Origin: Sulfurimonas sediminis
Lineage (GTDB): Bacteria; Campylobacterota; Campylobacteria; Campylobacterales; Sulfurimonadaceae
NCBI RefSeq assembly: GCF_014905115.1
Contig: NZ_CP041235.1
Coordinates: 62,001 to 126,000, forward strand
Direction: 5' to 3'
Length of the DNA: 64,000 nt
The notes beneath the pieces were generated by a model. It ran no database searches and was not told the DNA's origin. It saw only the letters and a program-made list of their open reading frames with translations. Position 1 is the first letter of the stretch, and the number at the start of each line of letters is the position of its first letter. Below, one piece after another: positions 42,719 through 52,153 of the stretch. A program made the translations under genes and the position numbers.

Positions 42719-42921
42719 CCCCCCTGAAAACTACTCTCTCCTCCGGCGCTCGCTTCACGGATAAGAAAGATATGTCCCTCCTGTTCGGCACGTTCGGCAA
42801 CCGGAGAAAGGCTCATCTTGTCTTGCGCAAAAAACTCTTTCTCGTACGGCATAACCCGGACAAGTTTTTCACTGCAGCCTGTTATAAATAGCATTAAAAG
42901 CACTAAAAAAAGTATCTTCAT
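42703..42921 (-). CDS. DUF4266 lipoprotein
   Basis: 72 residues. Lipoprotein signal MKILFLVLLMLFITGC with the lipobox Cys at 16. VMPYEKEFFAQDKMSL is the DUF4266 core, and the C-terminus SSFQGGCGCR is Cys- and Gly-rich as in this family. The Cys pair could bind metal or be a thioredoxin substrate of the TlpA-like gene upstream. Stop overlaps the barrel gene; its start is three bases from the TlpA stop. Confidence 0.85.
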   Translation of the reverse strand: MKILFLVLLMLFITGCSEKLVRVMPYEKEFFAQDKMSLSPVAERAEQEGHIFLIREASAGGESSFQGGCGCR

Positions 42922-42923
42922 CC

Positions 42924-43418
42924 CTATTTCCTTTCCAGCTCAGCTATCTTTTTCTCTAAATCCTTTATCATTGCTTTATCAAGGCTGCCTATGTAAACTG
43001 CCGCAATTTTTCCTTCCTTGTCAATCAGGAATGAAGATGGCAGTCCGGGACATCTATATGCCTTTGGCAAACTCTTTTTTACATCATACAGGGCAATGAG
43101 GTTTTTGTCTGGATCAACTCTGTTTAAAAACTCTTTTGCATTGTCATCTACACTGTCTATGCTTGCAGCAACAACTATAAAATCTTTTTTGTTGTGCCGT
43201 TTTTGCAAAGCAACAAAAAGAGGCATCTCCTCTTGGCATCCACTGCACCAGCTTGCCCAAAGATTGAGCAGTACCACCTTGCCTCTCATCTCACTGTTGC
43301 TTAGTACTTTTGCAGGCTTATAAAGCAGTGGCAGTGTATAGGCTACCTGCTTGTCTCCTTCTCTCGGTGCGGCAAAAAGAGTGAGGCATATCATTACTGT
43401 TAATATTACTTTTTTCAT
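42924..43418 (-). CDS. TlpA-like periplasmic thioredoxin
   Basis: 164 residues, signal peptide MKKVILTVMICLTLFA. LLNLWASWCSGCQEEMPLFV has the active-site CxxC, and GLPSSFLIDKEGKIAAVYIG has the cis-Pro region. It likely reduces disulfides of cytochromes or of the DUF4266 protein in this block. It is co-directional with all neighbours from 48239 to 36261. Confidence 0.88.
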   Translation of the reverse strand: MKKVILTVMICLTLFAAPREGDKQVAYTLPLLYKPAKVLSNSEMRGKVVLLNLWASWCSGCQEEMPLFVALQKRHNKKDFIVVAASIDSVDDNAKEFLNRVDPDKNLIALYDVKKSLPKAYRCPGLPSSFLIDKEGKIAAVYIGSLDKAMIKDLEKKIAELERK

Positions 43419-43429
43419 TATTTCTCTCC

Positions 43430-44011
43430 TTATTTACATAAATCAGCATTGATTGATGCATTCAAAAAATCGGTTGTTTTTCCGTTGTGACAGGTATTAC
43501 ACGATAAACGATTTGAAAAATTTTGTGGATTATCAATAGAGTATTCTCCGCCACTAAAATTATGTGATGCCTGTCGTGACTGTGCCATTGTACGTCCGGA
43601 TACCCTTTCAATTATTCTTACTGTGTAAGAACCGTTGAGCGTAGCATTAAAAAGTCTGTCAAGTAGAAAAATATTACCTCTTCCATTATTTCCATTTGAA
43701 TTTTCATCATAATAGCTGGCTGTCGAATACACAGTATTGAAGTTATTATCCAGAAATTCTACAGCCAGATCTGCATCACATACCTGGTTGAGGTCATCTA
43801 TATCGGTGGTATTGTAACTTTTAAAAAGTGTCCCTCCAAAAACAAGATGTTTGTCTATCCCAAGATCAACATTGTGACATGCCAAACAATCGCGTCCCTG
43901 AAAATGCCAACCGCTTGCAGTGGTTGTATTTTCTTCTCCCCCGTCATCTTCACCGCATCCGTTTAAGAACAGTGTTACAGGGATTATTACTGCCATAATC
44001 CAGTATTTCAT
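43430..44011 (-). CDS. Periplasmic diheme cytochrome-like lipoprotein
   Basis: 193 residues from ATG 44011, which has AGGAGG upstream. Lipoprotein signal VIIPVTLFLNGCGED. Two CxxCH motifs: GRDCLACHNVD and LSCNTCHNGK. Between them is a beta-rich region (SYTVRIIERVSGRTMAQSRQ) shared with the larger protein at 44263 (NYTVEVLDRAGNVVNRSATN), so the two are related by domain. It probably passes electrons in the periplasm. Confidence 0.8.
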   Translation of the reverse strand: MKYWIMAVIIPVTLFLNGCGEDDGGEENTTTASGWHFQGRDCLACHNVDLGIDKHLVFGGTLFKSYNTTDIDDLNQVCDADLAVEFLDNNFNTVYSTASYYDENSNGNNGRGNIFLLDRLFNATLNGSYTVRIIERVSGRTMAQSRQASHNFSGGEYSIDNPQNFSNRLSCNTCHNGKTTDFLNASINADLCK

Positions 44012-44262
44012 CAAGCCTCCTTTGTTTTTTGTTATTTTATGCATCAATTATGAAAAATTGATGAAGATTTTGTCCTCTATGGTAAATTTTTTTAAAGGAA
44101 TTAATTAAATGATTAAATGGTGCCAAAGTAGATTGATGTTAGTATGAAAAGAAGTTCCCAAAGTAGTATAATCACTGTAGATGGAAGTTGTAGCACTCAA
44201 AAAGTGCTACTAAAATTTACTTGATACAGAATTTAAATGGTCTCGATATTTCATTCTTTTTC

Positions 44263-45888
44263 CTAATTATCAAGTGCACCGGCAGCAATCCAGTCACGAA
44301 CTGTAGTATATTCTACAGAATCGATGTTGATAATGATGCCTCCTCCGTGTCCTGTGCTTCCGCTTCCTTTTTGTAAAAGAGAGGAGTTTGTAGGATTTGC
44401 GGTATCAACAAAAGGGGTAACCCCTGCATATGGCGTTGTGCTGTTTGTTATGGAGAAATTACCACTGTTTCCATGGCAGGAAGCACAGTTGTTATTTAAT
44501 ATTGGCAGCACATCATTGGCAAAAGAGATTGTTGGTAATGGCGATGTTGTTGTGTTTGTATCTACAATCACAGTTGTATTTGTATCCACAGGAAGCGGCA
44601 CAGCTGTATTATTTGTATCTGCTGTAACAGGAGCCTGATACATAAACGATACGATTCTGCCAGGTGCGCCATTTGCTCCGTTGAGAGAGTGACAACTGTT
44701 ACAATCGAGTCGGGAGTCATTGTGTGAGTTTGTGGCTGAGCGATTTACTACATTTCCGGCTCTGTCTAAAACTTCAACAGTATAATTTCCTAATCCTGCA
44801 TTGACATTCGCATATACATTTCCTGTTCCGCGGGCCAAACGGTATGATTCAATAATACCGCTTTGGAGTACCAGGCGTAAGCTGTAGCCACTGGCGGCCT
44901 GGGATGCATTTGCATTTTCCCCATGAAGCAGCGTATAGACAGTGGCACCGGAACTAAAAGCATTTTCTCCGGCTTCATTGTTTTCATTATCCTCATTATC
45001 CTCATTGAGGGCAACAGCACCTGTAGTACTGTGACATTGCGCACAGCTTTGACCTTGATAATGCTGCGCGTCTTCTCCCTCATCTTCATAGTCTACATCC
45101 CCATGTTCAAGTTCATAATCATGTTTGAGATTTATAAGATGTGTTGTGAGCTGTGCTATTTCATCTTCACCAATCTCATTTTCAAGTTCTGTTTCTATAT
45201 CTGAAAGTTCTGCTTCGTTTTCAATTTTTTGTACAGTGGTGCTTGTTGTTGCCAATGAGTCAACCAGGTCTTTTTCTTCCTGCTCTGTATCATGTGCATC
45301 ATCTTGCATATATTTGTCATATTCTGCCAGAACATCGACATCTCTTATTACAGCTGTTGTGTTTAACTCGTTGAGATCATTAATATCTGCAGTTTTTGCG
45401 TACCTGTAAAGTGCATTTGAAATAGCTTCCACTTTCAAAGACTCGCTCGGAGTTTTTTCAAATACATCAGCCTGTGTCAGGTTTAAATCATTTAACATTG
45501 CATCCAATGCTGTTTGTGTCTGCGGATTTGTTTCAAGTGTTGTCAGGAGTGTTATCACATTCCCTTTGACTGTGGTTAAATTCATATCATTGACGACATC
45601 ACCAAGGCTTACTTTCCCGTCTCTGTCAAGATCAATCACACCCTTACTCGCAACTATAGGGTAGGTCGGTTGTGAAGCAAAACTGTACTTTCCGTTTGCC
45701 AGCTCAGTTGCAACTTGCCCTGAGGCATCTACTACATCTGCTCCGATAATCGGTCCTCTCTCAACTGTAATTGTAGTTGCTCCTGCAACTGGTTGAGTTG
45801 TGTCCGTTGCCGTTGTGTTTGTTGAACTTCCACAGCCGCTTAATATTGCCATTGCTGCCGCAATGCTAAGAATAGAAATGTTTTTCAT
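44263..45888 (-). CDS. Large multiheme lipoprotein with three CxxCH motifs
   Basis: 541 residues. Lipobox LSGCGSS, then a calcium-type loop DLDRDGKVSLGDVV near 70, a long acidic helical region (about 150-250), and heme motifs CAQCHSTTG, CNSCHSLNG and CASCHGNSG. A Thr/Pro-rich linker (about 410-450) separates the last, cytochrome-c-like domain, whose end (EYTTVRDWIAAGALDN) is typical of planctomycete-type cytochromes. Likely surface or periplasmic electron carrier. The gap 44012-44262 between it and the diheme gene holds no gene. Confidence 0.82.
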   Translation of the reverse strand: MKNISILSIAAAMAILSGCGSSTNTTATDTTQPVAGATTITVERGPIIGADVVDASGQVATELANGKYSFASQPTYPIVASKGVIDLDRDGKVSLGDVVNDMNLTTVKGNVITLLTTLETNPQTQTALDAMLNDLNLTQADVFEKTPSESLKVEAISNALYRYAKTADINDLNELNTTAVIRDVDVLAEYDKYMQDDAHDTEQEEKDLVDSLATTSTTVQKIENEAELSDIETELENEIGEDEIAQLTTHLINLKHDYELEHGDVDYEDEGEDAQHYQGQSCAQCHSTTGAVALNEDNEDNENNEAGENAFSSGATVYTLLHGENANASQAASGYSLRLVLQSGIIESYRLARGTGNVYANVNAGLGNYTVEVLDRAGNVVNRSATNSHNDSRLDCNSCHSLNGANGAPGRIVSFMYQAPVTADTNNTAVPLPVDTNTTVIVDTNTTTSPLPTISFANDVLPILNNNCASCHGNSGNFSITNSTTPYAGVTPFVDTANPTNSSLLQKGSGSTGHGGGIIINIDSVEYTTVRDWIAAGALDN

Positions 45889-45962
45889 AATAAACTCCTT
45901 TAAAGTTTTGATAGTGCTACTTTAAAACAGTTTTATGAAAAAAAAATGAAGATTGAAAGATT

Positions 45963-46631
45963 TTATGAAGATTTTCCTATTTTGTATCCTACCCCACGGA
46001 TACTTTTTATAAACTCTTTGTTTTGAAGCTTTTTTCGAATATTTTTTACATGTACATCAACAAGATTGCTGTGTTTGACAGAATAATTGCTTTTGTTGAT
46101 ATGCTCACTTAATTGATAGCGTGTTAAAACCTGATTTGGATTTTTCATCATCAACTCCAAAAGATCAAATTCCGCGGTCGTTAATTCTATTTTTTCTTTT
46201 CCGACAAATACCTCTCTGTTGCTTTCGAGCAAAGTGACATTGCCAATAGTAATTTCAGTTTTTTTGATACTGTTTTCACGACGCAACAAAGCACGCACTC
46301 TTGCCAAAAGCTCCACTGTTGAGTATGGTTTGCATAAATAATCATCAGCGCCACTATCTAAAACTGCAACTCTGTCATCCACTTCAGAGTTTGCCGAGAG
46401 CATAAAAACAGGTGTCTGAATGCCCATGTCACGTATTTCTTTTAAAAGTATCAAGCCGTCACCGTCACCAAGATTCCAGTCGAGAAGAATCAGTGCATAA
46501 TGGTTTTCGTCAATCAACTGCTGGGCTTCTTTGTAGCCAAAAGCAACATCACAGTGATACCCTTCTGCTTTGAGAAATTTTGCAAGTTGTTTTGCAACAA
46601 TCACATAATCTTCTACTATTAAAATATTCAT
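45963..46631 (-). CDS. OmpR-family response regulator
   Basis: 222 residues. Receiver about 1-115 (phospho-Asp in ALILLDWNLGDGDGL, Lys in DDYLCKPYSTVEL), winged helix about 125-220 (LTTAEFDLLELMMKNPNQVLTRYQLSEHI, ending IRGVGYKIG). No kinase gene is adjacent; the neighbours are a heme-motif chemoreceptor upstream and the multiheme lipoprotein downstream. It is placed to control the redox genes (inference). Confidence 0.88.
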   Translation of the reverse strand: MNILIVEDYVIVAKQLAKFLKAEGYHCDVAFGYKEAQQLIDENHYALILLDWNLGDGDGLILLKEIRDMGIQTPVFMLSANSEVDDRVAVLDSGADDYLCKPYSTVELLARVRALLRRENSIKKTEITIGNVTLLESNREVFVGKEKIELTTAEFDLLELMMKNPNQVLTRYQLSEHINKSNYSVKHSNLVDVHVKNIRKKLQNKEFIKSIRGVGYKIGKSS

Positions 46632-46649
46632 GACCGGGAGTTTTTTTCC

Positions 46650-48239
46650 TTAGCTTTTGAATTCGTCGATTGTTTTCTGTAAAGAAGAGGCAACCTGTAC
46701 GAGTTTTTGCAAATCAGCTTCTATACTGATGACACTTGTACCGTTTGCGGTGGAAAGGGTTTCTATCTTCTCTATATAGCGAATGATTTCTTGAATGTTC
46801 TGCGACATTTTTTCACTGTCGTCTTTTGATTTGTTTGCCATCTGTGAAGAGGTTTGCATCGCTTTGGAAGTTGTCGTGATTTTTTGTTCCACATCATCAG
46901 ATATATGGACAAGAGCTTCTATGTTTTGCGCATTGACTGTCATCTTGTCACTGACGTCATTGATAGCCTGCACAATAGTGCTGACACTGATGTCTATCTC
47001 TGCCAAACTTTTTTGGGTGCGTTCTGCAAGTTTTCTGACTTCATCGGCAACCACGGCAAATCCGCGCCCGTGTTCTCCTGCGCGCGCAGCTTCTATGGCG
47101 GCATTAAGGGCTAAAAGATTTGTCTGTTCGGCTATCTCTTTGATAACATTGAGGACATTTTTGACCTGATCGGCATCATTTTTAAGGACTAAAAGTTCGC
47201 TTGAGAGTTCGTTTTCACTCTCTACAAAATGTTCTACTTCACTGTTAAGTTTTGCCAGAGAGCTGTGTGCCTCTTCGAGTTCTTTTTCGGCATTGAGAAT
47301 CGTTTCCTGAGTAACAGTGGCTGCCTCTATGGTTTCATCTAAAATCTTTTGGATATCTTCTGTTTTTTGGCTTGTTTTGGAAACAATTTCTCTCTCCTGC
47401 TGTACCCCCTTGCGTATGACATGGGAAGAAATTTCTATTTCAGAGGCAATTTCATTGTTTTGTTCGCCGAGAGATTTTACCTCATTTACGGTAGATTGTA
47501 TCATTTCTATAAAGTGATTGACTTCATTGGCAGTTTCACCAAACTCATTGCCTTTTTTGTAGGCAAGACGTTTGGTTAAATCTTTGTTCCCACGGACAAG
47601 GTCTGCAATCCTCTCTTTGAGATTGTTCAGCGGTGTAAAAATTTCACGGCTGAAAAAAATGAGAGCAACAATGCTAAAAGCGATACCTCCGATAATCAAA
47701 GAGATGATAAGCGTTGTGTTTGTCTGTGTAATCTCTTCATCGTTTTTGTCAAGAGATATTGTCAAATCCATTGCTCCAAGAGCATACCCGACTTCTGCAT
47801 TGTAGTGACACTGGAGGCATCTTTTTTCGGCTGTCATTGGTTTTATCATGCGAATAATATGGTGCCCGTCTTCATTTTTTTCGATAATTTTTGTCTGTTT
47901 GTTTTGTAAAACTTCCTGTATAAGAGGGTCGGTCGTATATGTTTCATTTGGTGCATAAACTTCCATAACGGCTTTTGATTTTGCAATTTTCAAGTCTTCT
48001 ATGCCGTCGATGCTTTTTGCACTCTCAAAGGCAGTTTGGACAACTTCGGGGTCACCCATCATCATACTTGTTGTCATCGTCTGAAAAATGGACTCACTCA
48101 GCATTTTTAGAGATTTTTTTGCAGTGCTATCGGAAAGACTGTGCAGTGTCGAGGAGAGATAATAGGACATTCCGATAAGTCCGAGAATACTTAGTGCGGC
48201 AATGGAGACAATTACTTTTGACTTTACTGATGAAAACAT
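46650..48239 (-). CDS. Chemoreceptor with a periplasmic heme-binding-type sensor domain
   Basis: 529 residues. Membrane helix about 8-28, a periplasmic Tll0287/DUF3365-like domain (about 30-175) containing [20 protein letters not shown], i.e. a CxxCH heme c motif, a second helix ([19 protein letters not shown]), HAMP, and the signalling tip [20 protein letters not shown]. It should sense redox or gas ligands through heme. It sits directly upstream of the response regulator gene, which in turn precedes the cytochromes. Confidence 0.88.
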   Translation of the reverse strand: MFSSVKSKVIVSIAALSILGLIGMSYYLSSTLHSLSDSTAKKSLKMLSESIFQTMTTSMMMGDPEVVQTAFESAKSIDGIEDLKIAKSKAVMEVYAPNETYTTDPLIQEVLQNKQTKIIEKNEDGHHIIRMIKPMTAEKRCLQCHYNAEVGYALGAMDLTISLDKNDEEITQTNTTLIISLIIGGIAFSIVALIFFSREIFTPLNNLKERIADLVRGNKDLTKRLAYKKGNEFGETANEVNHFIEMIQSTVNEVKSLGEQNNEIASEIEISSHVIRKGVQQEREIVSKTSQKTEDIQKILDETIEAATVTQETILNAEKELEEAHSSLAKLNSEVEHFVESENELSSELLVLKNDADQVKNVLNVIKEIAEQTNLLALNAAIEAARAGEHGRGFAVVADEVRKLAERTQKSLAEIDISVSTIVQAINDVSDKMTVNAQNIEALVHISDDVEQKITTTSKAMQTSSQMANKSKDDSEKMSQNIQEIIRYIEKIETLSTANGTSVISIEADLQKLVQVASSLQKTIDEFKS

Positions 48240-48297
48240 TAAAAAATCCTAAGAGTAAAAAATTTAAGTATTATAACGTAATAAAATGTTTGTATGA

Positions 48298-49353
48298 TTA
48301 CATACTGTAAATTAAATACTCAATCTGCTCCAAAAGTTCCTGATTTTGTATGCTGTTTTGTGCTGCATAAGCAAGGGCAGCACCTGCGCCAACGCCCTCT
48401 TTTGCTTCGCCCTCGTCATACTTTTTGAGTATGGGTATCTGGGTTTTTGCAAAACTGAATGTTGTATAGAGTGCATGGGGTGTATAGCTTAACTGCTCTA
48501 AAATATGGGCAATATCGGAATTCTTGTCCTTTGTGACCCACTGCGTGGTTGCAAGGGTAATGTTGTCATGTTTGACCCGCATCAAAACATCTTCTCTGAG
48601 TCTGTCGGCGATTAAGAGACAGGCTGCCATCTGTGTTCCACCTGCCAGAACTATTTCAAATCGCTTGGAAGCTTCAAGCAAAAATCCGGCACAAAAAAGA
48701 AGCATATTGTCACTGACAATGCCAAGTTTTTCAAAATTGTCCATGTCACTGTTGATGAGGCTGAGGGCTTTGTTGACTGTTTGCGTCTTGATGTTGCTCG
48801 GTACATGTAAGAAACTTGAGGAAAAATCATCTGCACAGTCATAGCCGAGTGCCAAGACGGAAGCGGTTGCTGTTGTTGTGCCTGCCGGGGTACTTTCTCC
48901 AAGGATGAGATAATTTCCTTTTAACTCATAAGCTTTTCCAAACTCCATACCTTTTAAAAACACCTCTTTTGCATCAATATTCGCCCCTGTGTCAATAGAG
49001 CCTGAGGGTTGGATATCAAACTGGTGCACAATGCAGTTTTGCGGCTGTTGGCTCAGACCCAAATCCAAAATCTCAATTGTACTAAAAGGAGTGAGATTAT
49101 GTACCGCACGGGTAATAAGTGCAGGAGTAGGAACACCTGTGGGTGTTTCGGCAAGCTCACCCAAAGAGAAAACTTTTTCATGACTTATGTATTCGGCATC
49201 AAGAGTAGGAGTAAGAGGAATTAGACCCGGAATCCCGGCCTGGGTAATCCCGTCTATTTCACAGGTCTTTGTGACGCTTGCGGCAAGTAAAAAATCAGCT
49301 TTCCCCTCAGGAAGGGAGTCCACATCGTTTGTCAGTATATTATATGTTTGCAT
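48298..49353 (-). CDS. cobT: Nicotinate mononucleotide-dimethylbenzimidazole phosphoribosyltransferase-like (TIGR00303 type)
   Basis: 351 residues from ATG 49353 (MQTYNILTNDVDSLPEGKAD). IGIP-like stretches GIPGLIPLTPTLDAEY, TPTGVPTPALITRA, LGESTPAGTTTATASVLAL and LAGGTQMAACLLIADRL match the TIGR00303 branch of CobT, which makes alpha-ribazole phosphate for cobalamin. It lies alone, apart from the two other cob groups of this window, and would supply CobC and CobS. The Shine-Dalgarno site is weak. Confidence 0.82.
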   Translation of the reverse strand: MQTYNILTNDVDSLPEGKADFLLAASVTKTCEIDGITQAGIPGLIPLTPTLDAEYISHEKVFSLGELAETPTGVPTPALITRAVHNLTPFSTIEILDLGLSQQPQNCIVHQFDIQPSGSIDTGANIDAKEVFLKGMEFGKAYELKGNYLILGESTPAGTTTATASVLALGYDCADDFSSSFLHVPSNIKTQTVNKALSLINSDMDNFEKLGIVSDNMLLFCAGFLLEASKRFEIVLAGGTQMAACLLIADRLREDVLMRVKHDNITLATTQWVTKDKNSDIAHILEQLSYTPHALYTTFSFAKTQIPILKKYDEGEAKEGVGAGAALAYAAQNSIQNQELLEQIEYLIYSM

Positions 49354-49479
49354 TATAAGAATCTTTTTTCTAATTGTAACAAAAATTACAAATATTTTCT
49401 TTTGTTTCAATATATTTTGGATAGTTTAAGTTTTTACTGTTAGAATAAAAACTTATTTTAATAAGAGGAGCATAGTTAT

Positions 49480-50226
49480 ATGTTGAAAAAAAGTGTTATT
49501 ATAGCGTCGTTGATGGCGTTGGTTTTAGTTGGGTTTAGTGGTTGTAGTGCGATGAAGACAGCCGTAAAAAAGAGAAATCTTGATGTACAGACAAAAATGT
49601 CTGAAACTGTATTTTTGGAGCCTGTGGGTCCGGAAGAAAAGATTATCTACTTTGATATGAGAAATACTTCTGACAAGCAGGTTGATGTTAAGACTGCAAT
49701 TGCTAACGAGTTTAGAGCCAAAGGCTATAAAATAACGAATGATCCAAAGAAAGCAAAATATATGCTCCAGGGGAATATTTTAAAAGTCGGTAAAAGTGAC
49801 TTAAGAGAAGCACAGGCTATGATGGGTTCCAGTTTTGGTGCGGCGTTAACCGGGGGTGCTTTAGGTGCTGCAACATCATACTCATTAGGCGGTGGAGGAC
49901 GTACGAGTGCTGCGATAGGATTAGCAGGTGCTGCACTTGGTTTTCTTGGAGATGCTTTGGTAGAAGATACAGTATATGTAATGGTAACTGATTTACAAAT
50001 CCGTGAGAGACCACTTGAAGGTGAAGTTGTAACACAAACACAGCAGGCATCTTTGGCACAGGGAAGCTCTACAAAAGTACAGCAAGACATTAAAGGCGGC
50101 AAAGTAAAATGGAAAACGTACCGTACACGTATTATTTCAACTGCAAATAAAATGAATTTAAAATTTGACGAAGCACGTCCGGTTCTTGAAAAAGCGCTTG
50201 CTCGTTCAATTGCAGGTGTATTTTAA
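49480..50226 (+). CDS. traT: TraT-like outer-membrane lipoprotein
   Basis: 248 residues. Lipoprotein signal ending VGFSGCSAM, then FDMRNTSDKQVDVKTAIANEF and a glycine-rich segment (AALTGGALGAATSYSLGGGG) with two hydrophobic stretches, as in the TraT family of surface exclusion and complement resistance proteins. Here it is chromosomal with no conjugation genes near, so a cell-envelope role is likely. It has its own promoter region and ends in a strong hairpin. Confidence 0.82.
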   Translation: MLKKSVIIASLMALVLVGFSGCSAMKTAVKKRNLDVQTKMSETVFLEPVGPEEKIIYFDMRNTSDKQVDVKTAIANEFRAKGYKITNDPKKAKYMLQGNILKVGKSDLREAQAMMGSSFGAALTGGALGAATSYSLGGGGRTSAAIGLAGAALGFLGDALVEDTVYVMVTDLQIRERPLEGEVVTQTQQASLAQGSSTKVQQDIKGGKVKWKTYRTRIISTANKMNLKFDEARPVLEKALARSIAGVF

Positions 50227-50233
50227 CAAAATC

Positions 50234-50263
50234 AGAAAGAGCAGTTTATAAACTGTTCTTTCT
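50234..50263. terminator. Hairpin terminator between convergent genes
   Basis: AGAAAGAGCAGTT pairs with AACTGTTCTTTCT around TATA, nearly perfect over 13 bp, ending in T-rich sequence on each strand. It serves the TraT-like gene on the left and the small minus-strand gene on the right. Confidence 0.75.
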
Positions 50264-50280
50264 ACCCGTCTATAAGCTTT

Positions 50281-50490
50281 CTAGTCAATATCCACACCAT
50301 CCCAGAATTCGTCATAATCCAAATTAGTCAGTGCATTTTCATCTGCAAGATTTTTTTCAAGCAGTTTTTTCTGCTGTTCTTCAAAATAGAATTCCAGGGC
50401 TTCATTGATAAGGGTACTCTCATCCTTTTTAAGGATTTGTGTAAATGTTTCCAGGTTTTGGAGGTTATAGTCGTTAATAGTTATTTTCAT
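50281..50490 (-). CDS. Small ribbon-helix-helix-like protein, orphan antitoxin type
   Basis: 69 residues. MKITINDYNLQNLETFTQIL followed by KDESTLINEALEFYFEEQQK is the beta-strand plus two-helix pattern of CopG/MetJ-like repressors, with a disordered acidic tail. No toxin gene lies on either side. It could be an orphan antitoxin or a self-regulating DNA-binding protein. Its start is preceded by an A-rich leader. Confidence 0.6.
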   Translation of the reverse strand: MKITINDYNLQNLETFTQILKKDESTLINEALEFYFEEQQKKLLEKNLADENALTNLDYDEFWDGVDID

Positions 50491-50508
50491 AAAATATTTT
50501 CACAACTC

Positions 50509-51222
50509 TTATTTTGTTTGGACAACTCTTTTGTTAAGAGGCTGTGTCGGTCTTTCGTTGTTTCTGTAGTATTTTCTTAAAGCATCGAGTTGTGATTTTG
50601 AGATGTTGACTGTATCTTTAAAAATATACCACTCTACACCTTCTGTACAAGGCGGTGTTGTAAAAGAGCCTTTGTAATGATAGTAGTGGTCGGTATCTTC
50701 TGGCAAGAGGTCATTTGGATTTATGGTGACTTTTGCTTTGGCATTGAGGATTTTTGTTAATGCAGGATTCTCTTCACCCACTTCAAACATTACAGCTATA
50801 ACAGCTACCGACCCGTCTTTTGCCATATGGACAAAATGCGCGACTGCATTGTATCTTCTGCCGTCAATTGTGTGCTCGCTCATGCCGTGAAAATGAAACT
50901 GTTTTAACTTATAGTCTTTTCCGTGCAGTGAAATATAGCCTGCATCAACCGGGGTGACTTTAAGGGAGTGCCCATTGTCCACAACAGTGGAAACACCTTT
51001 GTAGTCTTCGGAAAGTTTGATTGTGTAGCTATGGTCCAGTTGCTGTGTTTTTTCTGTTTCTATATTGATGGGAGACTGTTCTTTGCCCTGTTTGCAGGTT
51101 TTACTGAAGTGTCCCCAGTCCTGAGGACCGTGTTTTGCATAGTCCCAATGTGCTTCAACACCGGCAAATGCCATTGTTGCACCTGCCATCAGTGCCAAAG
51201 TTGCTGTACTAAACTTTTTCAT
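50509..51222 (-). CDS. Periplasmic alpha-type carbonic anhydrase
   Basis: 237 residues. Signal peptide MKKFSTATLALMAGATMAFA. GKEQSPINIET opens the fold; LKQFHFHGMSEHTIDG gives the first two zinc His and AHFVHMAKDG the third; SFTTPPCTEGVEWYI is the conserved substrate-site segment. It interconverts CO2 and bicarbonate in the periplasm. Close to sbtA/sbtB and the isocitrate dehydrogenase, it fits a carbon-concentrating role for reductive-TCA autotrophy. Confidence 0.93.
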   Translation of the reverse strand: MKKFSTATLALMAGATMAFAGVEAHWDYAKHGPQDWGHFSKTCKQGKEQSPINIETEKTQQLDHSYTIKLSEDYKGVSTVVDNGHSLKVTPVDAGYISLHGKDYKLKQFHFHGMSEHTIDGRRYNAVAHFVHMAKDGSVAVIAVMFEVGEENPALTKILNAKAKVTINPNDLLPEDTDHYYHYKGSFTTPPCTEGVEWYIFKDTVNISKSQLDALRKYYRNNERPTQPLNKRVVQTK

Positions 51223-51280
51223 AAATTCGTTTCCTTATTTTATATATATTATAAGTTTAGCATACTTAATAGATACTAAA

Positions 51281-52123
51281 TCAGGCTGTATAAATAAGTT
51301 TTTCGTGAATTGTGTTTCCGTTCAGTTCAACATATCGCATCGGGTACATGTCCAGATCAAGAGGACGGACAAAACCGCGTGTGACGACAACCTTTGTTCC
51401 CTGTATCTCTTTGACCGAGTCAATATGTTTGTGCCCTGAGAGTGTTAAAATCAGGTTAGGGTATGGAAAGAGCCTTTTTTGCACTTCTAGTGTATTATTT
51501 AAAACGTACTTGTGAATATCTTTTTCTTCTGTGCCGCCCCAGTAGTTTGTATAGGGATGGTGATTGAGTATCACTGTTGGTTTGTTCTGTTTGAGAACTT
51601 TTTGGGCAAAAGCTATTGTTTCTTGTGTGTAGGCTCCGTTATTATGGTTTTCTATACAGCTGTCAAGCCCTAAAATATTGTAGCCTTTTGTTTCCAGGAG
51701 CCAGTCTTTTCCCTCTACATGTAACTCTTTTGCACTGCAGAACATATTTTTGAACTCTTGGAGATTGATTTGTTTGTCACCGCTTGGAAAAGACTCTTTG
51801 TTTCCTCTGACTGTGTAGTAAGGACAGTGAAGTGTGTCGGCAATCTCTTTAAATTTCAGTGCGTCACTCTCTTTGGGCGCATTGTTGTTAAAGTTGTCTC
51901 CGCCAAAAAGCACAAAGTCCAAATCTTTGTAGTTTTTGTTGATAAAGTCAGCCATAAGCTGCATCGCTTCGACACTGTCACTGTCACTCAGATCCATATG
52001 CGAATCTGTGACATGTATAAACTTCAGTGTTTTTTTCGAATCTGTTTGGGCGGAGGCCATTAAAGGCATCGCACCGGCGACTACTGCACTCTTTAAAAAG
52101 TTTCTTCGTGATATTTGTGACAT
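51281..52123 (-). CDS. Tat-exported calcineurin-like metallophosphoesterase
   Basis: 280 residues. The twin-arginine signal is SRRNFLKSAVVAGAMPLMASA. Metal motifs: FIHVTDSHMD, VLFGGDNFNNN, VRGNKES, ILNHHPYTN and LSGHKHID, in the order expected for this fold. The substrate is not indicated. The gene lies between the carbonic anhydrase and sbtB, all on the minus strand, but with separate start signals, so co-regulation is uncertain. Confidence 0.87.
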   Translation of the reverse strand: MSQISRRNFLKSAVVAGAMPLMASAQTDSKKTLKFIHVTDSHMDLSDSDSVEAMQLMADFINKNYKDLDFVLFGGDNFNNNAPKESDALKFKEIADTLHCPYYTVRGNKESFPSGDKQINLQEFKNMFCSAKELHVEGKDWLLETKGYNILGLDSCIENHNNGAYTQETIAFAQKVLKQNKPTVILNHHPYTNYWGGTEEKDIHKYVLNNTLEVQKRLFPYPNLILTLSGHKHIDSVKEIQGTKVVVTRGFVRPLDLDMYPMRYVELNGNTIHEKLIYTA

Positions 52124-52153
52124 TGTTTTTCCCTCTCTTTGTTTAAATACTCT

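Noticed and set aside
50281-50490. Complete toxin-antitoxin operon
   Set aside because: No toxin-sized gene is next to the RHH-like protein on either side.
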